From positions 9,006,291-9,070,290 of the forward strand of contig OZ020515.1 of NCBI GenBank assembly GCA_963971425.1: a stretch of 64,000 bases of DNA, in the 5' to 3' direction. The translations under genes were made by a program, and so were the position numbers. The notes below the pieces were generated by a model. It was not told where the DNA came from. It saw only the letters and a program-made list of their open reading frames with translations, and did not search any database. Positions 24,102 to 36,336 of the stretch are shown in pieces (the first letter of the stretch is position 1; the number at the start of each line of letters is the position of its first letter). The DNA is from Bryoerythrophyllum caledonicum. Its lineage: Eukaryota; Streptophyta; Bryopsida; Pottiales; Pottiaceae.

Positions 24102-24108
24102 ATTTATA
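24102..24108 (-). promoter_or_regulatory. TATA box of the arm A peptide gene
   Basis: On the minus strand the sequence reads TATAAAT, 216 bp upstream of the ATG at 23892. The same element at the same distance precedes the arm B copy, and a TATA box 225 bp upstream precedes the four-unit gene. Confidence 0.55.
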
Positions 24109-24549
24109 CATCCTGGAACGCGTCTAAGATGGGACCCTGTGCGCCGTGGCAGACAAGACAAACAGGTAGAGATTACAGACGCAGCTGAGGAATTGAACGC
24201 TAATTCAAAGATGGAGTCATGATGTGAATATTCGTGCTGGAGAACGCGAATTTGTATCGTTCTTCGACGACCCAGAAGTGTATTGTTTGACACGAGCTCC
24301 CTTCAAAGGATGGCGGAGCGGGAGCCTTTCAACGAAGGTGTTGGTGAAAGTATCCAGGAAGTTCGAACACAGAAATACTCGGGAAATTGGTTTCAGTCCG
24401 GACGCCACCTGGCGCTGGAGCCCACTTCCGTATACCACAGCAGCTTCAATATTGACTTTCCTTGAGCTGACTGAATACCATACTCTTTAGGAATCAGGAG
24501 GGAATAATGTCGGCTGGGTGAGTAAAATATATTGTCTGAGCCAAAGTTG

Positions 24550-25690
24550 CTCTGCTGAGATAATGGTGTCATTTTTAAAGGTAAAATCCTGTGCGTAGAC
24601 CGTGGCCTGGCCTATCAGCTCGTGCCTTATACCTTGTGTTCGCCTTTGATGTGGCACTTTAACTTGAGCACTGACTGGCCACAAGGTGAGGGAGGCACAG
24701 AAAGGTTGGAGACCTATAACCACCACGAACCCCATAACGGAGAAGCTAAAGTGGACTAAAACCACCACAGACCCACCCCATTTCCGAAATTTTAGGAAGT
24801 CATTTATGATTGGGTGTTAGTTCATGATTGGTTCAAAGCTGCCGGTTTTTAGTCAATGCAGAAGTGGTTATTAGTACAACTTAGTGTGGAAATAGAGAGT
24901 TGTGTATGTCGAGGAATGGGTCACAGCTTACTATCCACTTTGAAAATTTGTAGCAATTTCAATATGAAGAAATAAATGGTCACGACAATTGCAATATTCA
25001 TGAAATCCTATTTTGAATTCCCAAAAAATGTCTTACCACGTATACAAACACTATAAATAGGTCAGCAAGCTTAAGTTGGTGGTTATAGGTCATCCAACTT
25101 TATTGAGGTCTTAGATGTTCTCTAAGGCGGCACTGACCTTCGCTCCGTCTTCCACGCATTTTGTGCTTCTTGTGATGTTGATAGCATCTCCTTATTGACC
25201 CTGGTTGAGCGTTGCACCAAACCTCAGCCTCTGGTGGGTCCATTTTTTTGGCCCTACTTGTTTTAGGATTCTAGAGGCATTTTTTGGAGTTTTTTTGGCC
25301 AAATTTGGAGCTTCTAGCCCCTATGACCTGGCTAGGGCAAATTGACCCCCTCGTTGGGACTTACCTGAGGTGGGCCCCGTCTTAATTGCATGGGGTCATT
25401 TTTTAGACCCTCTTATTTTGGGGGGTCCAGAGGCTTTTTCATTTTATTTTATTTGACAAATTTGGGGCCTATGGCTATTGTTTTCCCAGAGGACCCTCCT
25501 TTTCTATAAATAGGTCCCCATCCAAAAACAAAATAGGGGCCGGGTTTGGCCCAACCACCTTGTGGCCCCATGCGGTAAGTCCGAGCGTGGGGATATCCTG
25601 TCAAATCGGGTCAATTCGCCCTGGCCGTCAGTTCCCCCTGAGCGAGAGTTTTGGACAAACTTTACTCCAGTTAATTCTGTTCGGTAAAAA
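24550..25690. other. Arm A-specific insertion, unclassified
   Basis: About 1.1 kb absent from arm B. It contains 'ctataaatagg' words twice (near 25050 and 25505) and GGGGCC-rich patches but no ORF or inverted ends that I can support. Confidence 0.5.
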
Positions 25691-26167
25691 ACAACAGGAG
25701 GGAATTTTGAGGAAGGCCAGGGAACTTTCGCGACCAAGATCCAGGACTGAGGACGTTAAAAGCCATGATGGAATTTGCAGTGGGTCCACTCCAAGCTTTT
25801 CGGGTGTGGGAAAATGACGCCCGGGGTTTTTTCGTGACGAATTCCCCCGACAAGATGCATCTTCCCTGTAGCGCGCATGTCAAACTGGAGTCGTTCCGCT
25901 TCCTTGCGCACCAAGAATGTTCAGGTTTTAACCTTTCAGGTGGACTCTACCGCTATTTGGCACATTCCCATTAAGTGTGATAAACTGTGGTGCAAGAATG
26001 TCACTCCGCCACCCAGGTGCCGACTTTCCCTCCAAACTTGCCAGTCAAGCCAACCAGTTCAGTACATAAGACATGCCTTTCAGGAACAATTCCCAGGACG
26101 AGAGTTGGGAGTGATTGATCACTACACCGCATTTGGTTTTCTGCCCGAGAATTACAAGCTGTGGAGA

Positions 26168-26227
26168 ATGGATTTCGAGGGAGATGGAGGGAACTCGAAG
26201 TGGACACCACCACGTACTATCAGGTGA
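26168..26227 (+). CDS. GDGGxSKWxPP one-unit peptide or exon (19 aa), arm A
   Basis: ATG 26168 gives MDFEGDGGNSKWTPPRTIR then TGA. The frame is also open upstream for about 97 codons (from 25877), so this could be the end of a longer product. The stop overlaps a consensus splice donor (ATCAG|GTGAGG), so it may instead be a first exon. In the arm B counterpart (43614-43673) the ATG is ACG while the motif is intact, arguing for either loss of that copy or an upstream start. Confidence 0.4.
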   Translation: MDFEGDGGNSKWTPPRTIR

Positions 26228-26646
26228 GGGCGGAGCTTTCACCATCGCATTACGAGCTAGGGATGCTGAATGGGAAGCTGTTCTCAATCAGTTTCGGACA
26301 TCACCAATTAACAGCGGCTTCCTGATGTGTTTAGTTGGACCATCTTTCTTGCGCACTAGCATATTATCGAGCTGCTTTCTTGATTGCAGCTGTAGAATGA
26401 CTTCTCCTGTACATTTTAGTCTGAAGCTATTAGTTTTCCATTTTGTAGAAAAATGATCATCAGGAGCAGAGCTTTCAGAAAGAGAACATTTGTATTCCGC
26501 ATGGTGTGCTTAGCAAGTAAATCTGGCAAGATATCGCATTCATTCCGTACATTGTTGATTTTTGTATTTTCAGTTCAAGATGACACATATTATGTGACTG
26601 TGTATGACAATTCAAATTCTACGATAATTCTTAAAGTGACAATGCA

Positions 26647-27199
26647 CTACACTAAAATTTATGTTTAGTGTAGTGACTAAAAGCGAACCTATACACCAAT
26701 TGCGAACGAGGCATTTAGTGTAGTGACAAAACCCTACACTAAATGCCAACTACTACACTATTTGTCAATGGTAGTAAAGATTTCAACATAATTTTTTTCG
26801 CTTGTGCACATTTAGTGTATCAATAGTAGAAGTATTAAAAAAGGTCCAGCAGTCGAGGGCTATCAGAGTATCTTATCAGCAGCTTTCAATTGGCCACAAC
26901 TCATTCATTATAAATCCGAATTGGACATATGAGGTGTTTTTTTGGCATCTACAGAAAATGTAGATGCTAAAAAACACCTCATTTGCCCAATTTGGACAAG
27001 TTTTGAATGAGTTATGACCATTTGAAAGTTGCAAATGAAGAGAAGCATGGGTTGGATTGATGGGGGATTGATTGAGGTTTGAGTGAAGGTTACATTAATG
27101 ACATTGGTAGCTAACTCCAATTGTCAACTTCTTTACAAATAGTGTACTAGGGTAAGTACACTATTTGTACCACTACACTAAACATAAATTTTAGTGTAG
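26647..27199. mobile_element. Inverted-repeat element with 29-bp perfect TIRs
   Basis: Bases 26647-26675 (CTACACTAAAATTTATGTTT then AGTGTAGTG) are repeated exactly, inverted, at 27171-27199. Each TIR is itself nearly palindromic (CTACACTAAA ... TTTAGTGTAG). Further ACACTAAA/TTTAGTGT words and an internal hairpin near 26930-26965 follow. No clear target duplication is seen, so the superfamily is open. Confidence 0.7.
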
Positions 27200-27303
27200 C
27201 AGCAAACCTATTCTTTTTTACTATTCTTAGATTTTGCAAAAGAGTAATGGTTTTGTGGTAAGCTTGAGTGAGATGAAATTAATAGATGCAAAATAGGAAT
27301 ATA

Positions 27304-28853
27304 CAATGGCAAGCAAAAGTTTTTAGCAATGGGGCATCTCTGAAATCGGTGTTGACTATAGCGTAGTTTGTGGAATAGTAAGAGATATTTTGGGCCAGCT
27401 TTAAGTAGTACACCACATGGCACCTAATTAACATTGACTCCCTCAAAATTTGCCAGTTGTAGTGATTATACATGCAAAAATCATGAAGGGGTGTGTACAA
27501 CTTAATATGCACATATTAAGTTGTACTCACCACTATCTTCTCATTACAAGAGCACTTGTAAGGCTTTTTATTTTGGATTTTTTTGGTAAGATTTGGAGAG
27601 GCTTAGGTGATATGCTATGGCTCCTAGAAGGTCTAAGAATCAACAAAGGGCAGTTCTTGAGATGTATGAGCAAGGCAACTCATATGGCCAAATTTCTGCA
27701 ACTTTGGGCATTCCTCAAAGCACTTCTTATGACATAGTGCGAAGGTTTCGTGAGAGAGAGAGCCTATCAAACAAGACTTTATCTAGTAGACCTAGAACTC
27801 TTTATGAACGTGATGATCGTGACATTGTGAGGAGATTAAATTATCAAAATACAAGTACAACGGCAGCTATAGGAAGAATGTTACGATCTCAGGGCATGCA
27901 ATTAAGTGATGATACAGTCAAAAGGAGTCTTCGAAGGCAAGGGTTGAGAGGATATGTAAAGACCAAGAAGCCACTTTTGACAAAGAAACATCAAGCTCAT
28001 CGTTTGGAGCTGGCAAAGAAGTGCAAGCATGCAGATTGGGAGTTTTGTGCTCATGTCATTTTCTCAAATGAGTCCAAATTCAATATTTTTCGCTCAGATG
28101 GGTGTCAGTATTGTTGGAGAAATAATGGAGAATGTCTTTCAGGTTAGCATGTGCAATCTACAATCAAATATAGAGGAGGAAACATATTGATTTGGGGTTG
28201 TATGAACGGGAAGGGATTGGCAAGCTCCATTTGATTGAAGAGAAGATGAATAAATATGTTTATTGCAACATTTCAGAGATGGAATTTATGGGCACTATAC
28301 AGATGCAAGGTTGAGAAGAGGATGAGGTTATTTTTCAAAGCGTGAAACTGATTTTGTGATGTACATATGATTTTCCAAAGCATAAAACTGATTTTGTGAT
28401 ATACATATGATTTTCCAAAGCAGAAAACTGATTTATGGGAAAAGATCTAAGAAATTTGGTACAATATAAAGGCTGATGTTGTTAGGAAGTTGATACGCTT
28501 TACGCCTTGAAGAGCTCTTGATGTCAACCAAGCAAGAGGTGGCTACACACGGTGGTGGTTTTTGTGAGTGCTTATGAGTTGAATCATTGAATTGTAAAGT
28601 TGTTTAGTACTCTACTGTCTTGTTTTCTATGGTTGATATGCAATAAAAATCAGTTTGAGCGTAAAGAATCGTACAAGCTTGTTGCACATTTGAATTATTG
28701 TCTGTTATTCTAGTTCATATTTTCATTGAAAGCTTTCTTCTTTATGCTTGTTGCAACTATATGCGATTGTGGTTGTGTTCTTCCTATTTTATAAGAGTTC
28801 ATGTTAGATTTTCCAAAAATCTCCTCTTGTACGACTATTTATGCTTGCCACTG
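27304..28853 (+). mobile_element. Tc1/mariner element, complete ends, TA target duplication
   Basis: The left tip CAATGGCAAGCAAAAG and the inverted right tip CAGTGGCAAGCATAAA form TIRs of about 14 bp. Each is flanked by TA (27302-27303 and 28854-28855), the hallmark of Tc1/mariner insertion. The insertion lies inside the copia LTR, so it is younger than the copia element. Downstream of the transposase remnant, about 28335-28435, three copies of a 47-bp unit ('gattttccaaagca.aaaactgatttt') occur. Confidence 0.85.
27617..28147 (+). pseudogene. Mariner-like transposase, N-terminal half, inactive
   Basis: The ORF encodes a paired helix-turn-helix DNA-binding region (residues about 1-115: MAPRRSKNQQRAVLEMYEQG, then GQISATLGIP and IGRMLRSQGMQLSDDTV) and the start of the DDE catalytic domain. 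The first catalytic Asp is replaced: the block reads VIFSNESKFNIF where the family has an Asp before Glu. A TAG at 28145-28147 ends the ORF; the same frame continues past it with recognisable YRGGNILIWGCM. A frameshift follows and the later catalytic residues are missing. It is therefore dead by several independent lesions. Start at 27617 is the first ATG and matches the usual family start. Confidence 0.8.
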
Positions 28854-29420
28854 TAAACATCTGTGTATATAAGAGCAAAACCTAAGAGGAGAACAATAAT
28901 CTGTGCGCGGTGTCTAATTGGACTGCACCAAGAACATACTATTCTATTGGTCAACGGATGAACAAAAGGGTTACATTAATATTTTAACATCATCTTTGGA
29001 ACCCTAATGATTCCTCTAGTACAATTGAGTGATGTTTACATTATAACACCCTCTCTGGAGCTCTATTGTGTATTGATGTCAAGGAATGATCAACAGAATA
29101 GATTTGGAAAGCCATTGCAAACACTTAGAGTGTTTGGAGGTTTTTGCTTCTATTGTTGTGGTCAATTCTTATGCTTGTCCTGAAGGTCGTGGGTTGCTTG
29201 TTGCATATTGTAGACAACACTCTTGAGAGTAGGATTTGACTTGTAATTGGGAGAGAAGTTGAAGAGTTCATGGAGTCAGCTGCCGTTTGCACAATGAGCC
29301 TTGTTCCGGTGATTCTGTCGTGTTGAATGGAGATGTTGATTGGTACTGTGAATACTTGTGTAGCATCTTTCCTACAACATATTCTTCAACACAAGTGAAT
29401 GTTGTTGTGAAACAAAAGTT

Positions 29421-32416
29421 CTACACAAGTGAAGGTTGTTGGAATATATAATACATTGATTTTTTTTTCTTCACCACAACTCTAGCATAGTGGAGATGAA
29501 TTTTAAAGTGTTTTGTTTGCGAGTGATAGAGCGGATTCTTTGAGATCTTGATAGCACTTTGATTGTCACGGTAGAGCTTGATTGGGGTTTGTTTGTGAAA
29601 ACCTAGTTCTTTGTACAATCCATGTATGCATATTGCTTCCTTTGTTGCTTCAACTAGAGTTCGGTATTCTGATTGTGTGGATGATTAGGCTATACAAGTT
29701 TGTTTATTGTTGCTCCAAGTTATTGGAGTTGATCCTGGAGTGAGTATAAAGGCACATGTGGATTTGCGTTTGTCTTGATTACCTCTCCAGCCAGTGTCAC
29801 TATACCCTGTAAATTCAAGGCGTGACCCCTCTTTACTGTGAAGTCCTAGAGGGATGGTTCTTTTAAGGTAGTGAAAGTGTGCTTATTGTGGGTTACGCAT
29901 ATATCTGGAGACTAAGTTGATAGCTTAGGAAATATCTGGTCGGATATTTATAAGAAAGATGAGTTTATCAACTATGCAATGGTAGAATGTCGCATCAATA
30001 GGAAAAGTTCCAGTGTTGCGCACATAGTCTATTTGGTGTAGTAGGAGTCCATCGGGAGGTTTGGTGAATTATAGGCCTAGTTATTTTTGTATAAGAAAAA
30101 GGTCAGACATCTTGAAGCAGCTCATGAGCTAATTCTTGAGTGAGTACATTTTTGTTGTAAGATTGTCTATGATAATAAGATCACCAATATAAAGAATAAT
30201 GATAATAATAAGATTGTGAATTCTTTTATAATATAGGTTTCCAGCTGAGGACTTTTTGAGAAACAATTTACAAAGAAATTTTCAATTTTATGAAACCACT
30301 CATTTGGCGACTTCTTGACACCATAGAGTGCTCTGTACAATAGGCCCACAAGGTTCTCATGTCTTAATGTAAATAACCGCGCGGCTGGTGCATGTATATT
30401 CTATGCCGGAGTTTACTATTGAAAAATGTGGTATGAAAGTCGAGGTGAAGCATCTCCAATCTTGTGAAGCAGCAATAACCGCAACAACTTTCATGGTATT
30501 GTATTTTGCCAGAGGAGCAAATATGTCATCATAATCAATACCTTGCCGTTGATCAAAGCCTCTAGCTAGGAGGCGGGCTTTGTATATCTCTAGCTTCCTA
30601 AAAGACCATTGAGTTTGATCTTATAGATCCACTTGCATGGTATGACATGTGCTCCAGGTGGTAGTTGCACCAAATCACAAGTCTTGTTGTGCCTTGTGCT
30701 TTCCATTTTCTTTGTCATTGTCATATGCCAAGTAAAGGACATTGTTGAAGTGATCTAGGACTTTGGACTCTAAGTGCCAAGAAAGTCATAGTGATCTAAT
30801 AGTCTTTGACTAGATTTTCTCACACGTGTAGATCTTCTAAGTAGAGTTATGGAAGGTTGTTATTTGGTGACAATCTCATAAGGTGATAAGGCACTTGAGG
30901 ATAGAGAACCATATGTTCTTGTCGTGTGGCTTGTCCGTTGAGAACTAGCCTGAGGTTCCTTAGTTGGAACCTTATTACAAGAATTCAATTGTGGAGAATT
31001 AAGTGCAGTATTACTTGGTGTGTCGATGGGGAGCAGGATTTGGTGCTACTCTCTAGCCAAGTTTGATCATTTTGATGTTGAATCCACAACTGCCGCAGTT
31101 TAAAATTCGTCCACTATGATATCTTGAGAGATAGCCACAATGTTGGTCTGCGGGTCAAAACATTGGTAGCCTTTGGTGTATTTTTCTAGACCAACTCATA
31201 TAGCCAACAAGACCTTTGCTTCTGTTTTGTTGATATCTTGTCTTCCTTGTGCTTGGGAATGAGAACATAAACTTTTCTTCTAAAAGTCTGGAGCTTTGAA
31301 ATGTTTTGGCATTTCCTAGTATGAACCTCCTTTAGCGTTGTTTAAATCATGGCTTTGCTTCATCGCCACTTGAGAAGATAACTTGCATATCTAATGGCTT
31401 TAGCCCAAAGTGGTCCATGTAGTAAATGATGATGGATGAGGCATCTAGCAATCTCAATTCGTGAGCGGTTCTTTTGTTCAGCTACACCATTGCTCTCTGG
31501 AATAAAGGCCTGAGAATATTCACGTCAAAGTTCTTTGGTCTCATAGAAGTTGTTGAATTTGTGAGATGTATATTCTTCTCCATTGTCAGTGTGCAACGTG
31601 AACAGCTTCTAGCCAAATGATTTTTCTTCTCTAGCCTTGAATTTTTGAAATTCATGAGAGGTTTGATCCTTGGTTTTTAATACATGCTACCCAAGCCTTT
31701 CTAGAGTAATCACCTGTGAAGGTAACAAAGTACCACGCTCGTGAATATGATCGCTTTTTGAAGGGTCCACACATTTCACTGTAGACTAATTCTGGAGGCT
31801 TAGTAAGTTTTGAGCTGCTCTAGGAAAACTTCTTTCTAGCTTGTCTACCTTTCTGGCAGGTTTCACATACATAATCTATTATTGAGAGTCTAAGAAGAAC
31901 ATCTATAGATTTGTACATCGACATTTGATATTATGTCTCAAAGTTGAGATGACCTTCACGCGTGATCTTTTGAGGATGATTTGCTTGGTGTACGTTTTCA
32001 TTGTTGATGTTTCTTCATTCCTAGACAACACTAGATTTCGCAAAAGCATGAGCCTCATGGATCCTAATTGTGGGTTGTACTTGTTCTTCAATTGCTTCCA
32101 ACAAAGGTATGGGTCCCAAAATGGAGACATTGAGTGACAAGAGTTGTTGATAGGCTCAATAATTGGCAATTGCTTGTGAAGCTACTGCGCATCTTTTAGT
32201 GGACGCAGGTGTAGTGCAACAAGTGAATAGTCTGTATTGAGTCAGTATGCTAGACATTTGGAATGACCAAACTTGATAGTTTGTAAGTCCATCAAGTCTA
32301 CTACTCTTTGGAAGAAAAATTCCTACTTCCTTCGTCAGGACTGATCTAAGCACTGCTCTGCCTGCTTTTGAGGCGGTGGTGCCTACTGCACCAACACATA
32401 GACCTTTCCCGCTCAA
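29421..32416 (-). pseudogene. Ty1/copia gag-pol, heavily decayed
   Basis: Domains run in copia order on the minus strand. Gag lies at 32416-31903 (LDGLTNYQVWSFQMSSIL, then a UBN2-like block after a frameshift). Integrase lies at about 31860-31150: zinc-knuckle-like CETCQKGRQ, GPF, DYSRKAWV, and a TDNGEEYTS block for the second catalytic Asp. Reverse transcriptase lies at about 30400-30170 (YRALYGVKKSPNEWFHKI, with the usual YVDD changed to YIGD). RNase H ends at 29421 (YRDNQSAIKISKNPLYHSQT). Several frameshifts and both TAR and TGA stops are present. It is inactive. Some TAR codons sit where copia proteins often have Gln. Confidence 0.8.
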
Positions 32417-32533
32417 TGATGCTATATTGGCTGAACTAATTGATCCTCAATCTCCCATCGGGAATACTAAGCTTCTAGGTTGCTCAACCTACAACTCAAG
32501 TCTTCGCCACAGGACATAGAAGAGTTTTGACTC

Positions 32534-32545
32534 GCTTTGATATCA
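32534..32545 (-). other. Primer-binding site (initiator Met tRNA type)
   Basis: Three bases inside the 5' LTR the minus strand reads TGATATCAAAGC, two mismatches from the TGGTATCAGAGC complement of plant initiator-Met tRNA. Confidence 0.65.
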
Positions 32546-32548
32546 CAA

Positions 32549-32738
32549 TGGTTTTGTGGTTAGCTAGACTTAGATGAAATTAATTTATCCAAAATAGGAA
32601 TATTTACATTTGTGTAGATTAGAGCGGAGTCTAAGAGGAGAATAGTAATCTGTTCGTGGTGCGCGATTGGACTGCACCAAGAACATTCTATTCTATTGGC
32701 CGTTGGATGAACAGAAGGGTTCCGTCAATAACCTAACA
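32549..32738 (-). repeat. 5' LTR of the copia element (190 bp)
   Basis: It begins TGGTTTTGTGG and ends TAACA on the plus strand and aligns with the split copy at 27248-28989. The several differences between the two LTRs suggest an old insertion. Confidence 0.7.
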
Positions 32739-32939
32739 GAGGGTGAGGGACGTTCGTGAGATGAGACACACGAAAGTGACCATTTTCAGGTTTTCAGTGA
32801 CCATTTTCAGGCTTTCAGTGGATAAAAGCGACACATAATTTGTTTGGAATTGAAAGCGACGCCCTTCAAGGTACCTACAGCTGATGTATCTACAGCTGGC
32901 ATTCAAGGGGGGGACGACATTGGAGCTCTGATCAGGCTG

Positions 32940-33787
32940 TTAACCCCTAAAGTGGAAATCGACCAGAATGTGGTCGATCTGACTCTCGTCAGGCTCTCAG
33001 TTACTAAATTTAGATCGTACGAAGTTACTTTTATAAAAGATTGTAGAGTTTTCCCATACCTTTAAAATGACACCATTCATGCTTCAAAATTCCTCATACT
33101 TTAGGAGATATTCACGGTCAAAGTTTGAAAACACTGTTAGGGCATGCTGAAATCTGCCCAGAACTGCGGTATATGCTCATTTATTCTCAAAATCTGCCCA
33201 AAATCAATTAGATCGCAGTAACTTCAAAAATTCACCAAAAATTGAGATTTTATTTTTTTTCGAATTTTGTTTTTCGTACATGTAAAAGAGGTAGTAAAGC
33301 ATGATCTCACCGTTTGGATTTTCAATCAGATAATTTTTTACATGCCTTTTTAATTGTTGAAAATGGGCATTTGTATTTGTATTTCAGCATACCTCCATGT
33401 GAAAAATTAAGCATTTCTTTAGGTTTTATAGGTCCTATGAGGGTAAAAATTATATGTACATATTCCTTACTCACCTAGAAACAAGAATTTGAAGAGCCTC
33501 ATGTCAAATTTCCTTTCGAAATTGGTTTATTTGGCCCCCAAAACATTAGTTTTCCATTCTACAACAAGGAAAAATCTTTTTTTTCAACTTTGAACATAAC
33601 GATCTCACAAATGGAGAGGAATTTGAATCTAAGATTCGGTATGCATGTACATGTACAAGTTAGGTACTAGATCTTACGGTTACATACTCAAAAATTTGTC
33701 AAAAGTTAAAAATTTTCACCTTGCATTGAAAGAGGGCAGTTTTGAGGGTTTTTGGCAGTTTTGAGGGCTTTCGACTTTAGGGGTTAA
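32940..33787. mobile_element. piggyBac-like element of a different subfamily, 848 bp
   Basis: TTAA-CCCCTAAAGT at the left and ACTTTAGGGG-TTAA at the right are a perfect 10-bp inverted terminal repeat with TTAA on both sides. The interior does not match the 950-bp family, so at least three length classes share these ends. A 'ggcagttttgaggg' direct repeat lies next to the right end. No transposase is present. Confidence 0.75.
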
Positions 33788-34324
33788 ATAACATTTTGGT
33801 TTAGGGATGAACGGCTTGGTCGACAAGGTTGAATGTGATGCCAGCTTTCGGTGGCAGCTTCTTGAGCACGATCCCTGACAATTTGCAAGTCCAAGGGGTC
33901 GCAATCAAGCAATGAAATCTGAGTTCCAACAAGGACGACTGGTGACCACCACCACGCAGACCACCATGTCCACCATGATTTCTTGGGAGTGGCCCACACG
34001 AGCATGCGCAATCTGTACTTGAGAATTTCATATAACGTATAACTGCCTTAACCTCTTATCAGTGGACTTCGCCACTAGAATGACGAAATTTGCATCCAAC
34101 TGCAGCCGCTTGAGACTCAGGTATCATTCCCTGGACTCCTAGACCACAGCACAAGATTTTGACCTCCATCGCTGGAAAACATACAAGGTCCATTGCTTCA
34201 CAATTCAACAAGGCTAGCTGAGAAGCAGAATTTCTGATCCCTGAAACTCGAATATTGGTCAAGATCTCTTCCAAATGATTAAAAAATGCATCACCGTGGG
34301 TGTTGTTACCAACTGCTTCAAGCC
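33788..34324. other. Short gene-like fragments, unassigned
   Basis: Minus ORFs at 33784-34011 and 34059-34346 have near-normal composition (the latter with GLRLEAVGNNTHGDAFFNHL and Cys residues), but I recognise no domain and the frame does not continue. Possibly a host-gene remnant between two transposons. Confidence 0.3.
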
Positions 34325-35267
34325 TTAACCCCAAAATTACTGACAATTAATAATACACCCAAGAACACTTCAAAACTGCTCGTTTTAGTGTAATGAGTAA
34401 GGAAGAAAATAAAACATTTGTTTCTAGTTTAACCGTAGGATCTAAATTAAGACTTCTTAGGTAACATACTCACAAAATTTCATAAACTTTGACCATGCAT
34501 ATTGAAAGATTGTCGTGTTTCAAGTACAAAAAACAGTTCATTTTCTTCCTTGCGTTTAGTGGATCGGCACACTTTGACTTCCAATTTTTGCACTACACAA
34601 GGTCTAAATCCATTACTATCATGTTAAGCATGATATTAGTTCCTTGTACACCAATTTTTTGAGGTAGAGGAAGGATTTAGCATATTCAAAAAAATTGTGC
34701 AAGGAGTGGAGGTTCAGAAATTGTCAATTCACGTTATATTTTTTTGTGAACTTAGTATGTTTTAGAATGAGATTCCAAATGGTCTACAAGAAGGTTTACA
34801 CCACATAATTCTGTGGGGAGAATAAATAGTATAAAATATGAAGATCTCCAAGTCTTATGTGGAACGGAAGAAGATTTTTTGGTACCTTGCCCAACGATGA
34901 GCAACAATGTGTGAAAATGTTTGACTTGGAATAATATGTTATTTTTCACTAAAGACAAGAGATTGTTTTTAACAACATGAAAGGAAATAATATTATTTTC
35001 TAGTATTCAAAATCTCACATTCAATAGAATGTCCTAGCAAAGGTTTTTGGAGTTGCCCGACATGCCCACTCTCCCCATTAGAACTTCAAAACCCTATAAC
35101 TTTTTCATTAAATGTTGGATTTAGGAAAAAAATTGACTCACACAAAGCTTTTAGTAATGTTCATCTACAGTACAAATTTCATAAAAGAATGTTATTAAAT
35201 TGAAGAATAGGAACTTGTTCGAACCTTCAGAAGTCTCTGAGGGATCTCATGGTGATTTAGGGGTTAA
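34325..35267 (+). mobile_element. piggyBac-like non-autonomous element, 943 bp
   Basis: TTAA-CCCCAAAATT opens and GATTTAGGGG-TTAA closes a copy of the 950-bp family in the same orientation as 11677-12630. Interior blocks occur in the same order. Confidence 0.7.
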
Positions 35268-36336
35268 AGGACCAAGTGTACGTGGGGGTACAAATCAAAA
35301 TTGGGCAGTTTCTTAAAAATCCAATTTCGATGATAATTTCTTGAAATTTTTAGCGAGAAAAGGAATACAAATTATCTTAGCAGGAATTTTTTTAATTTTT
35401 TTGTGGACTTATAGGCTTAAAGTTATAGTGCTTCAAACATAAAAAGCTCGACTTTGAGGGAAGTGGGTAAGGTCCTATAGAGACAAATAGTAGTATTGTA
35501 GAGTTGACTATTGCACTATTTTGGGGCGGGTAGTAGAGAACAAAAAATTTGGGCAACCTTCATTGTTTTCACTTAAAACGCATAGAAATTAAGAAATTTA
35601 CTTTTTTAATTGTTAGAATAAGTCATAATAACTCTATCCATCATCTGGATTTTAGATCCAAAAAATACTCTTTATTTTAAAAATAAAAATGCTTTCCTGA
35701 GTGAAGGGCCACTCTTTATTCCCCTAGTCATTGCAAGTCCATACCTCTTATTCTAAACATCTCCATTACTTGTCGTTTTGGCTCTGTAGTGACCTAATAC
35801 AAGGTAGAACATAGATCTCTAAAATTTATGCAATGTGGAGTGTAAATATATACGGTTATCTTGAGTCAAAGTATGCTAAACTTATCCGCGCAAGCAAGAA
35901 AAAAACTAAATTGCATTCTTCAAATGCGTGTATCTTAGTATCTATGCGGTCAAAGTTTACAAAATGTTCGGAGTGTGTCCTTGTAGTAGTGAACTTGAAG
36001 ATCCTACAGTTGAAAATAATTAAAAAAAAATGTTCAAATTAGTCTTGCAATGTCTCATCTTAGAGAGGCAATTTTAGGGTGGTTTTGGTGAAACATGGTC
36101 TCAATCTTAGGAATTAAGGATGTAGTTCTTAGTCATGTCCGGCATTGCACAGTTTGATGCCTCAAAGGTCTTATTCTGGTCCACCGGTGACTGATTCTTC
36201 CAAATTGAGCAGCCATTTTTTTCTTTCGACAATGAGTAGCGTGACAAGTATTGAAGTTACGTTTTTGTCTTGAAAGACCTTGGATTAGGGACATAAAAAT
36301 GGTAAATAGAGCTAAGTTCTTTGGAATATTTGTGCC
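35268..36336. other. AT-rich intergenic DNA
   Basis: No supportable ORF. A TTAGGAATTAA word at about 36108-36118 resembles the degenerate outer end of the element at 46109-47047, so part of this stretch may be a further decayed transposon. Confidence 0.35.

Larger units (their letters stand above)
22639..26646. repeat. Inverted duplication, arm A (about 4.0 kb)
   Basis: This arm matches 43196-46104 in opposite orientation over its whole length, apart from about 1.1 kb extra at roughly 24550-25690 that arm B replaces with about 150 bp of other sequence. It carries a three-unit peptide gene (23713-23892 -), its TATA box, and a one-unit gene (26168-26227 +). Similarity starts at TTAA 22639 and stops at 26646, precisely where the inverted-repeat element at 26647 begins. 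Confidence 0.85.
27248..28989 (-). repeat. 3' LTR of a copia element, split by a mariner insertion
   Basis: Removing 27304-28853 and one TA leaves 190 bp (TGGTTTTGTGG ... TAACA) that aligns with the LTR at 32549-32738 throughout, including 'gattggactgcaccaagaac'-like sequence near its end. The LTR starts TG and ends CA as expected. Confidence 0.75.
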
